Assembly (NCBI RefSeq): GCF_000425365.1
Contig: NZ_AUDH01000003.1
Coordinates: 186,001-250,000 of the forward strand
DNA: 64,000 nucleotides
Source: Rubritepida flocculans DSM 14296
GTDB lineage: Bacteria; Pseudomonadota; Alphaproteobacteria; Acetobacterales; Acetobacteraceae
Direction: 5' to 3'
Part shown: positions 32,883-43,586 of the stretch, one piece after another
Layout: each line of letters opens with the position of its first letter
Numbering within the stretch: the stretch's first letter is position 1
The notes under the pieces: generated by a model
Database searches by the model: none
The model's input: only the letters and a program-made list of their open reading frames with translations
Told to the model about the DNA's origin: nothing
Position numbers and translations under genes: made by a program

Positions 32883-35584
32883 GGACGTTCTCCTCCGTTC
32901 TCCCCGCCCATGCTGGACCGGCCGGGCCGCGGCGCGAAGCGCCATCTTCCGCCCAGCGCCTTCACCGCCTCCATCGCCGCCCAGAACCCGCCCATGGCGC
33001 CGAGCGCCATCGCCCAGTCCAGCAGGCCCATGGGCGCGGTGCGGAACAGCGCCTGGAAGGGGGGCGCGTAGGTGAAGGCGAGCTGCAGCAGCACCACGAG
33101 CCCCACCCCCGCCCAGACCGCGGGCGTGCCGGCGAGGGGGGCGGGGCTGAAGGCGGGCTCCTCGGCCCCGCGCACGGTGAAGAGGTAGGCGATCTCCAGC
33201 CCCACGATCAGGTTCACGGCCATGGTGCGCGCCTGCTCCACCGGCTCGCCGGCCGCAAGCGCCGCCTCGAAGCCCGCGAAGGCGATGGCGGCGATCAGCA
33301 CGCCCACCAGCAGCATCCGCCGCACCGTGGCGGCGGGCAGGATGGGCGCGTCGGGCCGCTGCGGCGGGCGGGCCATCACCCCGCGCCCCGCCGGCTCGAA
33401 GGCGAGGGTGAGGCCGAGCGCCACGGCCGTGACGGTGTTGATCCACAGAAGCTGCGCCGCGCTGACCGGCAGCGAGAGGCCGAGCAGCACCGCCCCCACC
33501 ACGCAGAGCGCCTCGCCGATGTTGGTGGGCAGCGTCCAGGCGATGACCTTGGCGATGTTGTCGCCCACCGTCCGCCCCTCGCGCACGGCGGCGACGATGG
33601 AGGCGAAGTTGTCGTCGGTCAGCACCATGGCGGCGGCCTGGCGCGCGGCCTCGGTGCCGCCGCGGCCCATGGCCACCCCCACATCGGCGCGCTTGAGGGC
33701 GGGCGCGTCGTTCACGCCATCGCCCGTCATGGCGACGATCTCGCCCCGCGCCTGCAGCGCGGCGACGAGGCGGATCTTGTCCTCCGGCGCGGCGCGGGCG
33801 AAGACCGCGACCTCGGGTGCCGCCGCGGCCAGCCCCGCCTCGTCCAGCGCCGCCACCTCGGCCCCCGTCATCACCCGCTCCGCCCCGGGGATGCCGAGGC
33901 GCCGGGCGATGGCCGCGGCGGTGGCCGGGTGGTCGCCGGTGATCATCTTCACGCGGATGCCCGCCGCACGGCATTCCGCCACCGCCGCCTCCGCCTCGGC
34001 GCGCGGCGGATCGAGCAGCGCGACGAGGCCGAGGAAGCGCAGCCCCGCCGCGAGCGCGGCGGGCAGGGCGGCGGGCTCGGCCGGGGCCTCAGCCTCGGCG
34101 AAGGCGAGCACGCGCAGGCCCTCGCCGGAGAGCCGGGCCACCTCCGCCTCCCAGCGCGCCCGGTCGGCCCCGGGGCAGAGGGGCAGCACCGCCTCGGGCG
34201 CGCCCTTGACGCAGAGCAGCCCGCCCCCGCCGGGTGCGGCGTGCAGCGTCGCCATGCGGCGGGTGGCGGCGTCGAAGGGCTCGGCGGCGAGGCGCGGGTG
34301 CCGCGCGGCCTCCGCCTCGCCGAGCCCCGCGCGCGCGGCGAAGGCGAGCAGCGCGGCCTCCATCGGGTCGCCCTCCGCGCGCCAGCCATCGGGGCCGGGG
34401 CGCAGCGCCGCGTCGTTGCAGAGCAGCGCGGCGCGGGCGAGGGCGGCGAGCGCGGCCGGATCGGCGCCGGGCGCGCGCGGCGCGACGCGGCCCTCGGGCG
34501 CATAGCCCTCGCCCTCGGCGGCCCAGGCGCCGGCGGGCGTGACGGCCTCCAGCGCGCTCATCTCGCCGCGCGTCAGCGTGCCCGTCTTGTCCGAGCAGAT
34601 GACGGTGACGGCGCCCAGCGCCTCCACCGCCGGCAGGCGGCGCGTCAGCGCGCGCCGCTCGGCCATGCGCCGCACGCCGAGCGCGAGGGTGATGGTGATG
34701 ACGGCCGGCAGCCCCTCGGGGATGGCCGCGACCGAAAGGCCGATGACGGCGAGGAAGGCCTCGCCCGCCGCCCAGCCGCGCAGCGCCCAGGCGAGGAGGA
34801 ACACCACCGCCGCGGCGCCGAGGATGGCGAGGGTCAGCCGCGTGCCGAAGGCGTCGAGCCGGCGCAGCAGCGGCGTCTTCGTCTCCGCCACCCCGGCCAC
34901 CAGCGCGCCGATGCGCCCGAGCTCCGTCCCCGCGCCGGTGGCCACCACCACGCCCCGCCCCGCCCCCGCGGCGGCCAGGGTGCCGGCATAGGCCAGGCCC
35001 GGGCGGGCGGCCAGCGGCGCGTCGGGCGGCGCGGCCTCGGCGGTCTTGGAGACGGGCACGCTCTCGCCCGTCAGCGCCGCCTCGTCCACCCGCAGCCCCG
35101 GCGCGTCGAGCAGGCGCAGATCGGCCGGCACACGGTCTCCCGCCTCGAGGAGCACGATGTCGCCGGGCACGAGTTCGGCCGCGTCCAGGCTGATCCGCCT
35201 CCCCTCGCGCAGCACGGCGGCGCGCGGCGCGAGCAGCCCCTGGATGGCGGCCAGCGCGCGCTCGGCCCGCCCTTCCTGCACGAAGCCGATCCCCGCATTG
35301 GCGAGCACGACGAGCAGGATCACCACGGCATCCAGCGGGTGCCCGAGCAGCAGCGCCACCGCCGCCGCGGCCAGCAGCACCTGCACGAGCAGGCTGCCGA
35401 ACTGCGCGGCGAAGCGGCGCAGGGGCCCCGGGCGCGGCGGCTCGGGCAGGCGGTTCGGGCCGTGGCGCGCCAGACGCTCGGCGGCCTCGGCCGCGCTCAG
35501 CCCCTCGGGGCGCGCGGCGAGGCGGGCCAGCGCCTCCGCGCCGCTCAGGGCGTGCCAGGCGGGGGGTGATGCGTGCTCGCTCAT
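32879..35584 (-). CDS. P2-type cation-transporting ATPase
   Basis: This 901-aa inner-membrane pump has an N-terminal cation-ATPase domain (about residues 10-70) and the actuator motif [10 protein letters not shown]4 carries the ion-site motif [15 protein letters not shown], the phosphorylation site is SDKTGTLT with Asp332, and the hinge is [20 protein letters not shown]-terminal six-helix cation-ATPase domain completes it. The PEGLPA form places it with P2 ATPases (SERCA/PMR1-like Ca2+ or Na+/K+-like), not heavy-metal P1B pumps; no CxxC metal domain is seen. The start MSEHASPP was chosen because upstream codons run into the divergent fhs leader. The stop overlaps the TctC gene start. Confidence 0.92.
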   Translation of the reverse strand: MSEHASPPAWHALSGAEALARLAARPEGLSAAEAAERLARHGPNRLPEPPRPGPLRRFAAQFGSLLVQVLLAAAAVALLLGHPLDAVVILLVVLANAGIGFVQEGRAERALAAIQGLLAPRAAVLREGRRISLDAAELVPGDIVLLEAGDRVPADLRLLDAPGLRVDEAALTGESVPVSKTAEAAPPDAPLAARPGLAYAGTLAAAGAGRGVVVATGAGTELGRIGALVAGVAETKTPLLRRLDAFGTRLTLAILGAAAVVFLLAWALRGWAAGEAFLAVIGLSVAAIPEGLPAVITITLALGVRRMAERRALTRRLPAVEALGAVTVICSDKTGTLTRGEMSALEAVTPAGAWAAEGEGYAPEGRVAPRAPGADPAALAALARAALLCNDAALRPGPDGWRAEGDPMEAALLAFAARAGLGEAEAARHPRLAAEPFDAATRRMATLHAAPGGGGLLCVKGAPEAVLPLCPGADRARWEAEVARLSGEGLRVLAFAEAEAPAEPAALPAALAAGLRFLGLVALLDPPRAEAEAAVAECRAAGIRVKMITGDHPATAAAIARRLGIPGAERVMTGAEVAALDEAGLAAAAPEVAVFARAAPEDKIRLVAALQARGEIVAMTGDGVNDAPALKRADVGVAMGRGGTEAARQAAAMVLTDDNFASIVAAVREGRTVGDNIAKVIAWTLPTNIGEALCVVGAVLLGLSLPVSAAQLLWINTVTAVALGLTLAFEPAGRGVMARPPQRPDAPILPAATVRRMLLVGVLIAAIAFAGFEAALAAGEPVEQARTMAVNLIVGLEIAYLFTVRGAEEPAFSPAPLAGTPAVWAGVGLVVLLQLAFTYAPPFQALFRTAPMGLLDWAMALGAMGGFWAAMEAVKALGGRWRFAPRPGRSSMGGENGGERP

Positions 35585-35672
35585 GTTGCGGGGCAGGACA
35601 ACAGAGCCCCCCGCCCTTGTCCATCGCCGCGCGGGGTGCCATGCCGCGCGCGGAACGGGAGCCGGAGGGGAC

Positions 35673-37346
35673 ATGTCCATCGACCTCGAGATCGCGCGCG
35701 CCGCCACGCTGCGGCCCATCCGGGAGATCGCCCAGCGCGCGGGCATCCCCGAGGAGGCGCTGGAGCCCTACGGCAAGTTCAAGGCGAAGGTCGGCCTCGA
35801 CTTCGCGGCGCGGGTGGCGCGCGAGCGCCCGCGCGGCAGGCTCGTGCTGGTGACGGGCATCAACCCCACCCCGGCGGGCGAGGGCAAGAGCACCACCACG
35901 GTGGGCCTCGGCGACGCGCTGAACCGCATCGGCGTGCGCGCCATGATCGCGCTGCGCGAGCCGTCGCTCGGCCCCTGCTTCGGCGTGAAGGGCGGGGCGA
36001 CGGGCGGCGGGCATGCCCAGGTGGTGCCGATGGAGGACATCAACCTCCACTTCACCGGGGATTTCCACGCCATCACCGCGGCCAACAATCTGCTGGCCGC
36101 GATGCTCGACAACCACATCCACTGGGGCAACGCGCTTGGCATCGACGCGCGGCGCATCTCCTGGCGGCGCGCCATCGACATGAACGACCGCGCGCTGCGC
36201 CATGTGGTGCAGTCGCTGGGCGGGACGGGCAACGGCTTCCCGCGCGAGGACGGTTTCGACATCGTGGTGGCGAGCGAGGTGATGGCCGCCTTCTGCCTCG
36301 CCGAGGACCTCGCGGACCTGCAGGCGCGGCTGGGGCGCATCATCGTGGCCGAAACGCGCGAGCGCAGACCCGTCACGGCGGCCGATCTCAAGGCCGATGG
36401 CGCGATGGCGGTGCTGCTGCGCGACGCGCTGGCGCCCAACCTGGTGCAGACCCTGGCGGGGACGCCCGCGCTGGTGCATGGCGGGCCCTTCGCCAACATC
36501 GCGCATGGCTGCAACAGCGTGATGGCGACGAAGCTCGCCCTGCACCTCTCGGACGTGGTGGTGACGGAGGCGGGCTTCGGCGCGGATCTGGGGGCGGAGA
36601 AGTTCCTCGACATCAAGTGCCGCCTCGCCGGCCTCGCGCCCGACGCCTGCGTGATCGTCGCGACCATCCGAGCTCTGAAGATGCACGGCGGCGTGGCGAA
36701 GGCCGATCTGGGGCGCGAGGATGTGCCGGCGCTGCGGCGCGGCGTGGCGAACCTCGCGCGCCATGTGGAGAACATGCGCAAGTTCGGCCTGCCCCCGGTG
36801 GTCGCGCTCAACCGCTTCACCTCCGACACGGAGGCCGAGATCGCCGCCCTGCGCGAGGCAATGGCGGAACTGGGCACGGAGGCCATCCTCTGCACCCATT
36901 GGGCGGATGGCGCAGAGGGCGCGGTGGGGCTCGCCGAGGCGGTGATGCGCCGCATCGCGGCGGGCGAGGCGCGCTTCGCCCCCCTCTATCCGGACGCGAT
37001 GCCGCTCGCGGAGAAGATCGCGACCATCGCGCGCGAGATCTACCGCGCGGAGGGTGTCGCGATCCCCGAGGCGGTGGCGGCGAAGCTCGCGCGCTTCGAG
37101 GCGATGGGCTTCGGCCATGCGCCCGTCTGCATCGCCAAGACGCAGTATTCCTTCAGCGCCGACCCCGCGAAGCTCGGCGCGCCGACGGGCCACACCCTGC
37201 CCGTGCGCGAGGTGCGGCTCTCGGCCGGGGCGGGCTTCGTGGTGGCGATCTGCGGCGAGGTGATGACCATGCCCGGCCTGCCGCGCGTGCCGGCGGCGGA
37301 GAACATCCGCCTCGACGCCGAGGGGCGCATCGAGGGGCTGTTCTGA
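35673..37346 (+). CDS. fhs: Formate-tetrahydrofolate ligase
   Basis: This 557-aa enzyme makes 10-formyl-THF from formate, THF and ATP. The P-loop is [13 protein letters not shown] near 66-78, followed by [19 protein letters not shown] and [19 protein letters not shown], all family hallmarks. The length is normal for Fhs. The start ATG has a GGAGGGG ribosome site 3-9 bases upstream; the longer open frame before it is antisense to the P-type ATPase. It is divergent from that ATPase with an 88-bp gap. No methylotrophy or serine-cycle genes adjoin it. Confidence 0.97.
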   Translation: MSIDLEIARAATLRPIREIAQRAGIPEEALEPYGKFKAKVGLDFAARVARERPRGRLVLVTGINPTPAGEGKSTTTVGLGDALNRIGVRAMIALREPSLGPCFGVKGGATGGGHAQVVPMEDINLHFTGDFHAITAANNLLAAMLDNHIHWGNALGIDARRISWRRAIDMNDRALRHVVQSLGGTGNGFPREDGFDIVVASEVMAAFCLAEDLADLQARLGRIIVAETRERRPVTAADLKADGAMAVLLRDALAPNLVQTLAGTPALVHGGPFANIAHGCNSVMATKLALHLSDVVVTEAGFGADLGAEKFLDIKCRLAGLAPDACVIVATIRALKMHGGVAKADLGREDVPALRRGVANLARHVENMRKFGLPPVVALNRFTSDTEAEIAALREAMAELGTEAILCTHWADGAEGAVGLAEAVMRRIAAGEARFAPLYPDAMPLAEKIATIAREIYRAEGVAIPEAVAAKLARFEAMGFGHAPVCIAKTQYSFSADPAKLGAPTGHTLPVREVRLSAGAGFVVAICGEVMTMPGLPRVPAAENIRLDAEGRIEGLF

Positions 37347-37454
37347 CCCGCGCCCGCCGATTGGCGCGACTCCGCGCCGCGTGCTGCAAGGAATGCTATG
37401 CGATAAGCTGAAGGGCGACGTCGGGCCGGCGCAGCGCGGGGGATCGAAGCGAGG

Positions 37455-38126
37455 GTGGAGCGGGAGATCGGCAATGTGGCGGCGGATATCGGCCTGCGGG
37501 CCTTCCGCTACCTGAGCTTCCCGCCGCTCTCCTACGAGGGGCGCGCGGCCCCGGTGGCGCCGGAGCCGCCCGCGGCCGATCCCGCCGACCCGCCCCCCAC
37601 CCAGGAGGCCGCCGCGCCCGGCCCGGCCGCCGGGCCCGCCTCGGTCGCCGCGCCCGCCCCGGTCGCCGCGCCGGCTTCGCCTGCCCCGGCCGCTCCGGCC
37701 CCCGCGGCGGCGCTGCCCGCGACGCCGGCCTTCACCCTGCCCGCACCCGCGGCCCCCGCCGCCCCGGCCCCCTTCGCGCCGGATCCGGAGGCGCCGGCCT
37801 TCATCATCCTCGCCCCGCCAGGGCCGCCGCCGCCCCTGGCCGGCCCGGCCGCCGCGCCGCCGGAACCCGCCTTCCGCATCGCCCCGCCGCCCCCGCCCGC
37901 GGCCTGGGCGCCCGAGCCCGCGCCCGCCGCGCCGCCTGCGCCCGCCGCGCCGCGCCGCCTGCGCCGGCTTGCCGAGCTGCAGGGCAAGACGCTCGCGCCC
38001 CCGCCGCGGCCCGCGCGCCCGCTCGACCCCTTCCGGCGCTATGCGCGGCTCGAGGAGCTGGCGGCCGAGCTCGCCCCGCGCGGCGCGCGCCCGCGCGGGG
38101 CGCGGCGGCGCGAATGGCCGGGCTGA
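37455..38126 (+). CDS. Proline/alanine-rich protein at head of cellulose operon
   Basis: This 223-aa protein starts with GTG. Only the ends look folded: residues 1-32 (ADIGLRAFRYLSFPPLSYEG) and about 165-223 (RRLRRLAELQGKTLAPP, then LDPFRRYARLEELAAELAP). The middle (about 33-160) is almost entirely Pro and Ala. It overlaps bcsQ by 13 bases, so it is the first gene of the bcs operon. The N-terminal pattern resembles short BcsR/BcsP-type partners of BcsQ in spacing of hydrophobic and Tyr residues, but this is a weak visual match. It may be a scaffold at the synthase. I do not recognise a family. Confidence 0.7.
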   Translation: MEREIGNVAADIGLRAFRYLSFPPLSYEGRAAPVAPEPPAADPADPPPTQEAAAPGPAAGPASVAAPAPVAAPASPAPAAPAPAAALPATPAFTLPAPAAPAAPAPFAPDPEAPAFIILAPPGPPPPLAGPAAAPPEPAFRIAPPPPPAAWAPEPAPAAPPAPAAPRRLRRLAELQGKTLAPPPRPARPLDPFRRYARLEELAAELAPRGARPRGARRREWPG

Positions 38127-38950
38127 GCGCCGTGCCGCTCATCGCCTTCGCCTCTCCCAAGGGCGGGGTGGGCAAGACCACCCTGGCGGCGCATGCCGCC
38201 GCGCTGCTCGCGCGCGCGGGCCACCGGGTGGTGGCGCTCGATCTCGATCCGCAGAACGCGCTGCGCCTGCACCTCGGCCTCGACCTCGACGCGCCGGGCG
38301 CCTTCGGCGCGCGCCTGCCCGAGCGCCCCGCCTGGCGCGAGGCGCTGGTCGAGACGCCCTGCGGCGCGCGGCTGCTGCCCTTCGGCGCGGTGGACCCGGC
38401 CAGGGCCATGGAACTCGCCCAGGCGCTGTGGCGCGAGCCCGCCCTGCTCGCCGAGCCGCTGCGCGAGATGCTGGCCGTGCCGGGCCTCGTGCTGGTGGCC
38501 GATACGCCGCCCGGCCCCGGCCCGGCGCTGGCCGCGCTGCAGCCGCTGGCCGACCTCCAGGTGCTGGTGCTGCTGGCCGATGCGGGAAGTGCCGCCATGC
38601 TGCCGCAGATCGCGCAGAATCGCCAGCTCGGCCGTGGCACACTGGCCGCCCGCGCGGCGGAGCGCGCGGCGGTGGTGCTCAACCAGGTGGAGAACGGGGT
38701 GACGCTGAGCGAGGCGGTGCTGGAGATGGCGGAACAGGCGCTGGGCCCGCGGCTGCTCGGCGTGGTCTGCCGCGACGAGGCGCTGGCCGAGGCGCTGGCC
38801 GACCGGCGCATGCTGATCGAGGGCGAGCCGGGCGCGGGCGAGGATCTGCAGCTTCTGGCCGAGGCCCTGGCGAAGCGGCTGCGCCTTCCCGGCGCGGGCG
38901 GGCGCGCGCGCGTCGAGCCGCCCGGCCTGTTCGACTGGGGGCGGATGTGA
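38114..38950 (+). CDS. bcsQ: Cellulose biosynthesis ATPase BcsQ
   Basis: This 278-aa MinD/ParA-like ATPase has the deviant Walker A SPKGGVGKTT (residues 14-23) and a following switch ALDLDPQNALRLHLG. BcsQ is needed for cellulose secretion and places or assembles the synthase at the membrane together with small partners. Its position directly ahead of bcsA, with a GTGA overlap, fixes the assignment; ParA proteins of chromosome partition would pair with parB instead. The start overlaps the proline-rich gene by 13 bases. Confidence 0.9.
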   Translation: MAGLSAVPLIAFASPKGGVGKTTLAAHAAALLARAGHRVVALDLDPQNALRLHLGLDLDAPGAFGARLPERPAWREALVETPCGARLLPFGAVDPARAMELAQALWREPALLAEPLREMLAVPGLVLVADTPPGPGPALAALQPLADLQVLVLLADAGSAAMLPQIAQNRQLGRGTLAARAAERAAVVLNQVENGVTLSEAVLEMAEQALGPRLLGVVCRDEALAEALADRRMLIEGEPGAGEDLQLLAEALAKRLRLPGAGGRARVEPPGLFDWGRM

Positions 38951-41900
38951 GCGGCCCCCCGGCGGAGGATTCGCGCCTCGTCCGGCCCGCCAGCGTGCAG
39001 GCGCGCTGGCTGCGCGGCGCCTCGGTCGCGCTCGGCCTGCTCGCGGCGCTGGTCTTCGTCACCCTGCCCATGGAGGCGGAGGGGCAGGTCTGGCTCACCC
39101 TCGCGGGCATCGCGGTCTTCCTGCTGGCGAACCGCAGCCGCTCGCCGAAGGCGGGGCTGTTCCTCGCCGTGCTCTCGGTCGCCATCACCACGCGCTACCT
39201 GTTCTGGCGCGCCACCGAGACGCTGGGCTTCGAGACCACGCTGCAGGCGCTGCTCGGCAGCCTGCTCTTCTCCGCCGAGCTCTTCGCCGGCGTGCTGATG
39301 GCGCTCTCCTACATCCAGACGAGCTACCCGCTGCACCGCAAGCCCGTGCCGCTGCCGAAGGATCCCGCCCTGTGGCCGACGGTGGACGTGTACATTCCGA
39401 CCTACAACGAGAGCCTGGAGGTGGTGCGGCCCACGGTGCTGGCCGCGATGGACATGGACTACCCGCGCGAGAAGCTGAACGTCTGGATCCTGGACGACGG
39501 CCGCCGCCCGGAGTTCCGCGCCTTCGCCGAGCAGGTGGGCTGCGGCTACATCATCCGCCCCGACAACAAGGGCGCGAAGGCGGGCAACCTCAACCACGCG
39601 ATGAAGCACACCACGGGCGAGTACATCGCGATCTTCGACTGCGACCACGCGCCCACGCGCGCCTTCCTCCAGCTCACGCTGGGCTGGCTGGTGCGCGACA
39701 AGAAGCTCGCCATGGTGCAGACGCCGCACCATTTCTATTCGCCCGATCCCTTCGAGCGGAACCTCGCGCGCAAGCGGCCCGTGCCCAACGAGGGGCTGCT
39801 GTTCTACGGGCTGATCCAGCCCGGCAACGACCTCTGGAACGCGGCCTTCTTCTGCGGCTCCTGCGCGGTGATCCGGCGCACCGCGCTCGAGGAGGTGGGC
39901 GGCGTGGCGCACGAGACGGTGACGGAGGACGCGCACACCGCCTTCCGCATGCAGCAGAAGGGCTGGCACACGGCCTATATCCGCATCCCGCTCGCGGCGG
40001 GGCTGGCCACCGAGCGCCTCGCGCTGCACATCGGCCAGCGCGCGCGCTGGGCGCGCGGCATGATCCAGATCATGCGGCAGGAGAACACGCTCTTCGCGCC
40101 TGGCCTCACGATGATGCAGCGCATCTGCTATTTCATCGCGCAGTTCGGCTTCCTCTTCGCCATCCCGCGCATCGTCTTCCTCTCCTCGCCGCTCGCCTTC
40201 CTGCTGCTGGGCGAGAGCGTGATCGCGGCCTCGCCGCTCGCCATCATCGCCTATGCGGGCGGGCACCTGTTCCACGCGGTGGCCACCACGGCGCGGCTCA
40301 ACGGGAAATACCGGCACAGCTTCTGGTCGGAGATCTACGAGGCCTCGCTCGCCGCCGCGCTGCTGCCGGTGACCATCCTCACGCTCTGGGATCCCAGGAA
40401 GGGCAAGTTCAACGTGACCGAGAAGGGCGGAATCCTGGAGGAGGGCTACCTCGACTTCCAGGCGGTGCGGCTGAACCTGATCCTGCTCGTGCTGGTCGGG
40501 CTCGGCTTCCTCATCGGCATCTGGGGCGTGGCCACCAGCGAGTGGGGCAGCCTGCAGTCCAACGCCTATCTGCTGAACATGATCTGGGCGGGGCTCTGCC
40601 TCGTGCCGCTCTCGGCCAGCGTGGCGGTGGGGCGCGAGCAGCCGCAGGCCCGGGTGCGCGCGCGCGTGGCCGCGAAAGTGCCGGGCCGCATCATCCTGCC
40701 CGACGGCACGGCGGTGCCCGGCGAGACGGCCGATCTCTCGCTCTCCGGCGCGCGGGTGGTGCTCGAACGCCCGCTCGGCGTCGCGGACGGGGACCGGGTG
40801 ACACTCGTCCTCTCCTCCGCCGGCGAGGAGATTCCGCTGCCCTGCGAGGTGGTGCGCTGGGAGGGCAACGACGCCTATCTGCAGTTCGCGGTGGAGAGTC
40901 TGCAGGACGAGGCGAATGTGGTGCGCGCCTTCTTCGGCCGCCCCGACGCCTGGCTCTACTGGGACAAATGGCCGGAGGACCGCCCCTTGCGCTCGCTCGC
41001 CAATGTGGTGGCCGCGACCGCCGACGTGGTCTTCAAGAAATACCGTTTCGGCAAGGTGCGCGCGGCGCAGAAGCCGGCCGCGGCCGCGCCAGAGGCGGCG
41101 CGCGTCTCCAATGTGCTGCCGCCGCGCCGGCCCGCGGCCCCGGCGGCGGCAGCACCCCGCCAGGTGGCGGCCGGCCTCGCGCTCGCGCTGCTGCTGGGGG
41201 CGGGGCCCGCCCTCGCCCAGCCCTTCGCGGCGGGCGCGGCCGCCCCCTCCGCGCCGCCGGCCGCCGAGCCGCTGCCGCCCGGCGCACGCCTCGAGACGCG
41301 CACGCTGCGCGAACTCGGCCTCTCCGGTCCCATGCAGCTTCGCGGGATCAACGATCTGCAGGGCGTGCTCTTCGGCCTGCGCGCCGACGAGGTGGTGACC
41401 GAGGCGCGGCTCACCGTCACCGGCGCGGCCTCGCCCGCGCTCATCCCCTCGCTCAGCCAGATCGCGGTGACGCTGAACGAGCAGCCGGTGGGCGTGATCG
41501 GGCTCGACCCCGCGCGCGGCAGTTTCGGCCCGCTGGAGTTCCCGCTCGACCCGCTCTTCTTCGCCGAGGTGAACCGGCTGAACTTCCGCTTCGCCGGCCG
41601 CTACACCACCGAGTGCAACGACCCGCTCTCCGGCCTGCTCTGGGCCACGGTCTCCGACCTCTCGACGCTGCGGCTGCGCATCGAGCGCATTCCGCCGGTG
41701 CGCGACCTCGCCCGGCTGCCCGAGCCGCTTTTCGACCGCCGCCGGCTGCGCGAGGCGCTGAGCCTGCCCGTGGTGATCCCCGAAGGCGCGGGGCCCGCGG
41801 CGCTGCGCGCGGCGGCCATCGCCGCCTCCTGGTTCGCGGTGCAGGCGGATTACCGGGGGGCGCATTTCCCCGTCTCGCGCGGCCTGCCCGAGCGCGGCGA

Positions 41901-43431
41901 CGCGCTGGTGCTCGCCGCCGGGCCCGATGCGGTGCCGGGGCTCGCCCTGCCGCGCATGGACGGGCCGACGCTGGCGCTGATCGCCCATCCCGAGGATCCC
42001 TTCGGCACGGTGCTCGTGCTCGGCGGGCGGACGGAGGCGGAGCTCGCCTCCGCCGCCCTCGCCCTGGCGGCGGGGCGCGGCACCCTGGCCGGCGAGCTGG
42101 CGCGGGTGGCGGCGCCCGTCATCCCGCCGCGCCAGCCCTATGACGCGCCGCGCTGGATCCGCACCGACGGGCCCGTGGCGCTCGGCAGCCTCGTGGACCG
42201 CGAGGCGCTGCAATCCTCCGGCTATGCGCCGGGCCCGGTGCGCGTGCCGCTGCGCACCTCGCCCGACATCGTGACCTTCCGGGGCTGGGGCTTTCCGCTG
42301 GATCTGCGCTTCCGCGCGCCGGAGGGGCCGATCGTGGACGTCTCGGCCTCGCGCCTCGATGTCGCGGTCTCGGGGGCCTATCTGCGCTCCTTCCGCCTCG
42401 CCGACCCCGAGGGCTGGATCCCCACGCGCTGGCTGACCGACCGGATCTGGGCCTTCTTCGGCGCCGACCCCGCGGTGCGGCACGGCCGGGCGGTGATCCC
42501 GCCCTGGACGCTGCTGGGCGAGAACGAGCTGCAGTTGCGCTTCGACATGCGCCCGCTCAACCGCGGCGACTGCGTGGACGTGCCGGCCGACCCGCGCGCC
42601 TCGATAGACCCGGACAGCACGGTGGATCTCTCCCGCCTCGTCCGCTACGCGCGCATGCCGAGCCTCGGCTTCTTCGCCAGCGCCGGCTTTCCCTTCACCC
42701 GCATGGCCGATCTCTCGGGCACGGCCGCCGTGATGGCGGAACGCGCGAGCCCGCTGGAGCAGGGCGCGCTGCTCGACCTGGTGGGCCAGCTCGCCGCCGT
42801 CACCGGCGTCGCGGCGACGGGGCTGCAGGTGGTGGCGCCCACGCAGCTCCAGAGCGTGGCGGGGCGCGACCTGCTGGTGGTGGGGGCGCTGGGGCGCAAC
42901 CCCGCGCTGGGCGCGCTGCTGCGCGAGGCGGCGGTGCGCGTGGAGGGCGAGCGCCTCACCCTCGCCCTGCCCGACGCCTTCCAGGAGGCGCGGGCGGTGC
43001 TGCTGGATGCGCCCTCGCGGGCCGAGCGCACGCGCGCCAGCGCGGCGCTGGGCACGCTGGGCGAGGGGTTCGGCGCGCTGCTGGGCGCGCCCAGCCCGCT
43101 GCAATCGGGCCGCTCCGTCGTCGCGCTGACCGGGGCGACGCCGGCCGCGCTGGCGCAGATGGCGGCCGCGCTGCGCGACCCCGCGCTGCAGCCGCTCATC
43201 CAGGGCGATACGGCCCTGCTCGCGCAGGGGCGGGTGCAGTCCTTCCGCACCCAGGCGCCCTATGGGGTGGGGGACCCGCCCTGGTGGCTCTGGCCCCAGC
43301 TCTGGGCCGGGCAGCACTGGGAGCGCGCGCTGCTGTTCCTGCTGGCCGCGGGCGCGCTGCTCGCGCTGCCGATCTACTGGATCCTGCGCCGGCGCGCGGT
43401 TTCGAGGTTGCGAAGCAGGACTCACTCGTGA
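38947..43431 (+). CDS. bcsAB: Fused cellulose synthase BcsA-BcsB
   Basis: This is a 1494-aa single-frame fusion. The BcsA part (about 1-725) has N-terminal membrane helices and a GT2 domain with VYIPTYNE, LDDGRRPE, DCDHAP near 231, TVTEDAHT near 325 and GQRARW near 363. Further helices are followed by a PilZ domain (about 575-670) with RVRAR and DLSLSG, the RxxxR and DxSxxG c-di-GMP contacts. A signal-peptide-like segment (about 739-760, LALALLLGAGPALAQ) marks the junction. The BcsB part has carbohydrate-binding/flavodoxin-like repeats and a final membrane helix (about 1463-1485). The enzyme polymerises UDP-glucose into cellulose and guides it through the periplasm. The fusion is the form known in Komagataeibacter acsAB. 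The GTG start overlaps the bcsQ stop. Confidence 0.95.
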   Translation: MSGPPAEDSRLVRPASVQARWLRGASVALGLLAALVFVTLPMEAEGQVWLTLAGIAVFLLANRSRSPKAGLFLAVLSVAITTRYLFWRATETLGFETTLQALLGSLLFSAELFAGVLMALSYIQTSYPLHRKPVPLPKDPALWPTVDVYIPTYNESLEVVRPTVLAAMDMDYPREKLNVWILDDGRRPEFRAFAEQVGCGYIIRPDNKGAKAGNLNHAMKHTTGEYIAIFDCDHAPTRAFLQLTLGWLVRDKKLAMVQTPHHFYSPDPFERNLARKRPVPNEGLLFYGLIQPGNDLWNAAFFCGSCAVIRRTALEEVGGVAHETVTEDAHTAFRMQQKGWHTAYIRIPLAAGLATERLALHIGQRARWARGMIQIMRQENTLFAPGLTMMQRICYFIAQFGFLFAIPRIVFLSSPLAFLLLGESVIAASPLAIIAYAGGHLFHAVATTARLNGKYRHSFWSEIYEASLAAALLPVTILTLWDPRKGKFNVTEKGGILEEGYLDFQAVRLNLILLVLVGLGFLIGIWGVATSEWGSLQSNAYLLNMIWAGLCLVPLSASVAVGREQPQARVRARVAAKVPGRIILPDGTAVPGETADLSLSGARVVLERPLGVADGDRVTLVLSSAGEEIPLPCEVVRWEGNDAYLQFAVESLQDEANVVRAFFGRPDAWLYWDKWPEDRPLRSLANVVAATADVVFKKYRFGKVRAAQKPAAAAPEAARVSNVLPPRRPAAPAAAAPRQVAAGLALALLLGAGPALAQPFAAGAAAPSAPPAAEPLPPGARLETRTLRELGLSGPMQLRGINDLQGVLFGLRADEVVTEARLTVTGAASPALIPSLSQIAVTLNEQPVGVIGLDPARGSFGPLEFPLDPLFFAEVNRLNFRFAGRYTTECNDPLSGLLWATVSDLSTLRLRIERIPPVRDLARLPEPLFDRRRLREALSLPVVIPEGAGPAALRAAAIAASWFAVQADYRGAHFPVSRGLPERGDALVLAAGPDAVPGLALPRMDGPTLALIAHPEDPFGTVLVLGGRTEAELASAALALAAGRGTLAGELARVAAPVIPPRQPYDAPRWIRTDGPVALGSLVDREALQSSGYAPGPVRVPLRTSPDIVTFRGWGFPLDLRFRAPEGPIVDVSASRLDVAVSGAYLRSFRLADPEGWIPTRWLTDRIWAFFGADPAVRHGRAVIPPWTLLGENELQLRFDMRPLNRGDCVDVPADPRASIDPDSTVDLSRLVRYARMPSLGFFASAGFPFTRMADLSGTAAVMAERASPLEQGALLDLVGQLAAVTGVAATGLQVVAPTQLQSVAGRDLLVVGALGRNPALGALLREAAVRVEGERLTLALPDAFQEARAVLLDAPSRAERTRASAALGTLGEGFGALLGAPSPLQSGRSVVALTGATPAALAQMAAALRDPALQPLIQGDTALLAQGRVQSFRTQAPYGVGDPPWWLWPQLWAGQHWERALLFLLAAGALLALPIYWILRRRAVSRLRSRTHS

Positions 43432-43452
43432 GATTCTGTTCACGGTGACGGG

Positions 43453-43478
43453 CCGCCGCCCCGGTTTCGGGGCGGCGG
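43453..43478 (+). terminator. Strong hairpin between bcsAB and bcsC
   Basis: An 11-bp perfect GC stem (43453-43463/43468-43478) with loop GTTT begins 22 bp after the bcsAB stop in the 155-bp gap before bcsC. It could attenuate or process the operon transcript, lowering bcsC relative to bcsAB. No U-tract follows. Confidence 0.5.
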
Positions 43479-43586
43479 GTCGGCGCCGAGTGCAGTCACG
43501 CCGCCTCGCGCGGCGAAGCCGGCGGTGCGACGCCAGCACGGGGCTCGGGGGGGCCTCGGTGTCGCGGCGCCGGTCGGGGGAAGACG

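Noticed and set aside
38947-43431. Possible frameshift joining separate bcsA and bcsB genes
   Set aside because: A single uninterrupted frame runs through both domains, and this fusion is known in Acetobacteraceae.
37804-43539. A 1911-codon minus-strand open frame over the cellulose genes
   Set aside because: Shadow of bcsAB; low-complexity Arg/Ala/Gly protein with no domain pattern.
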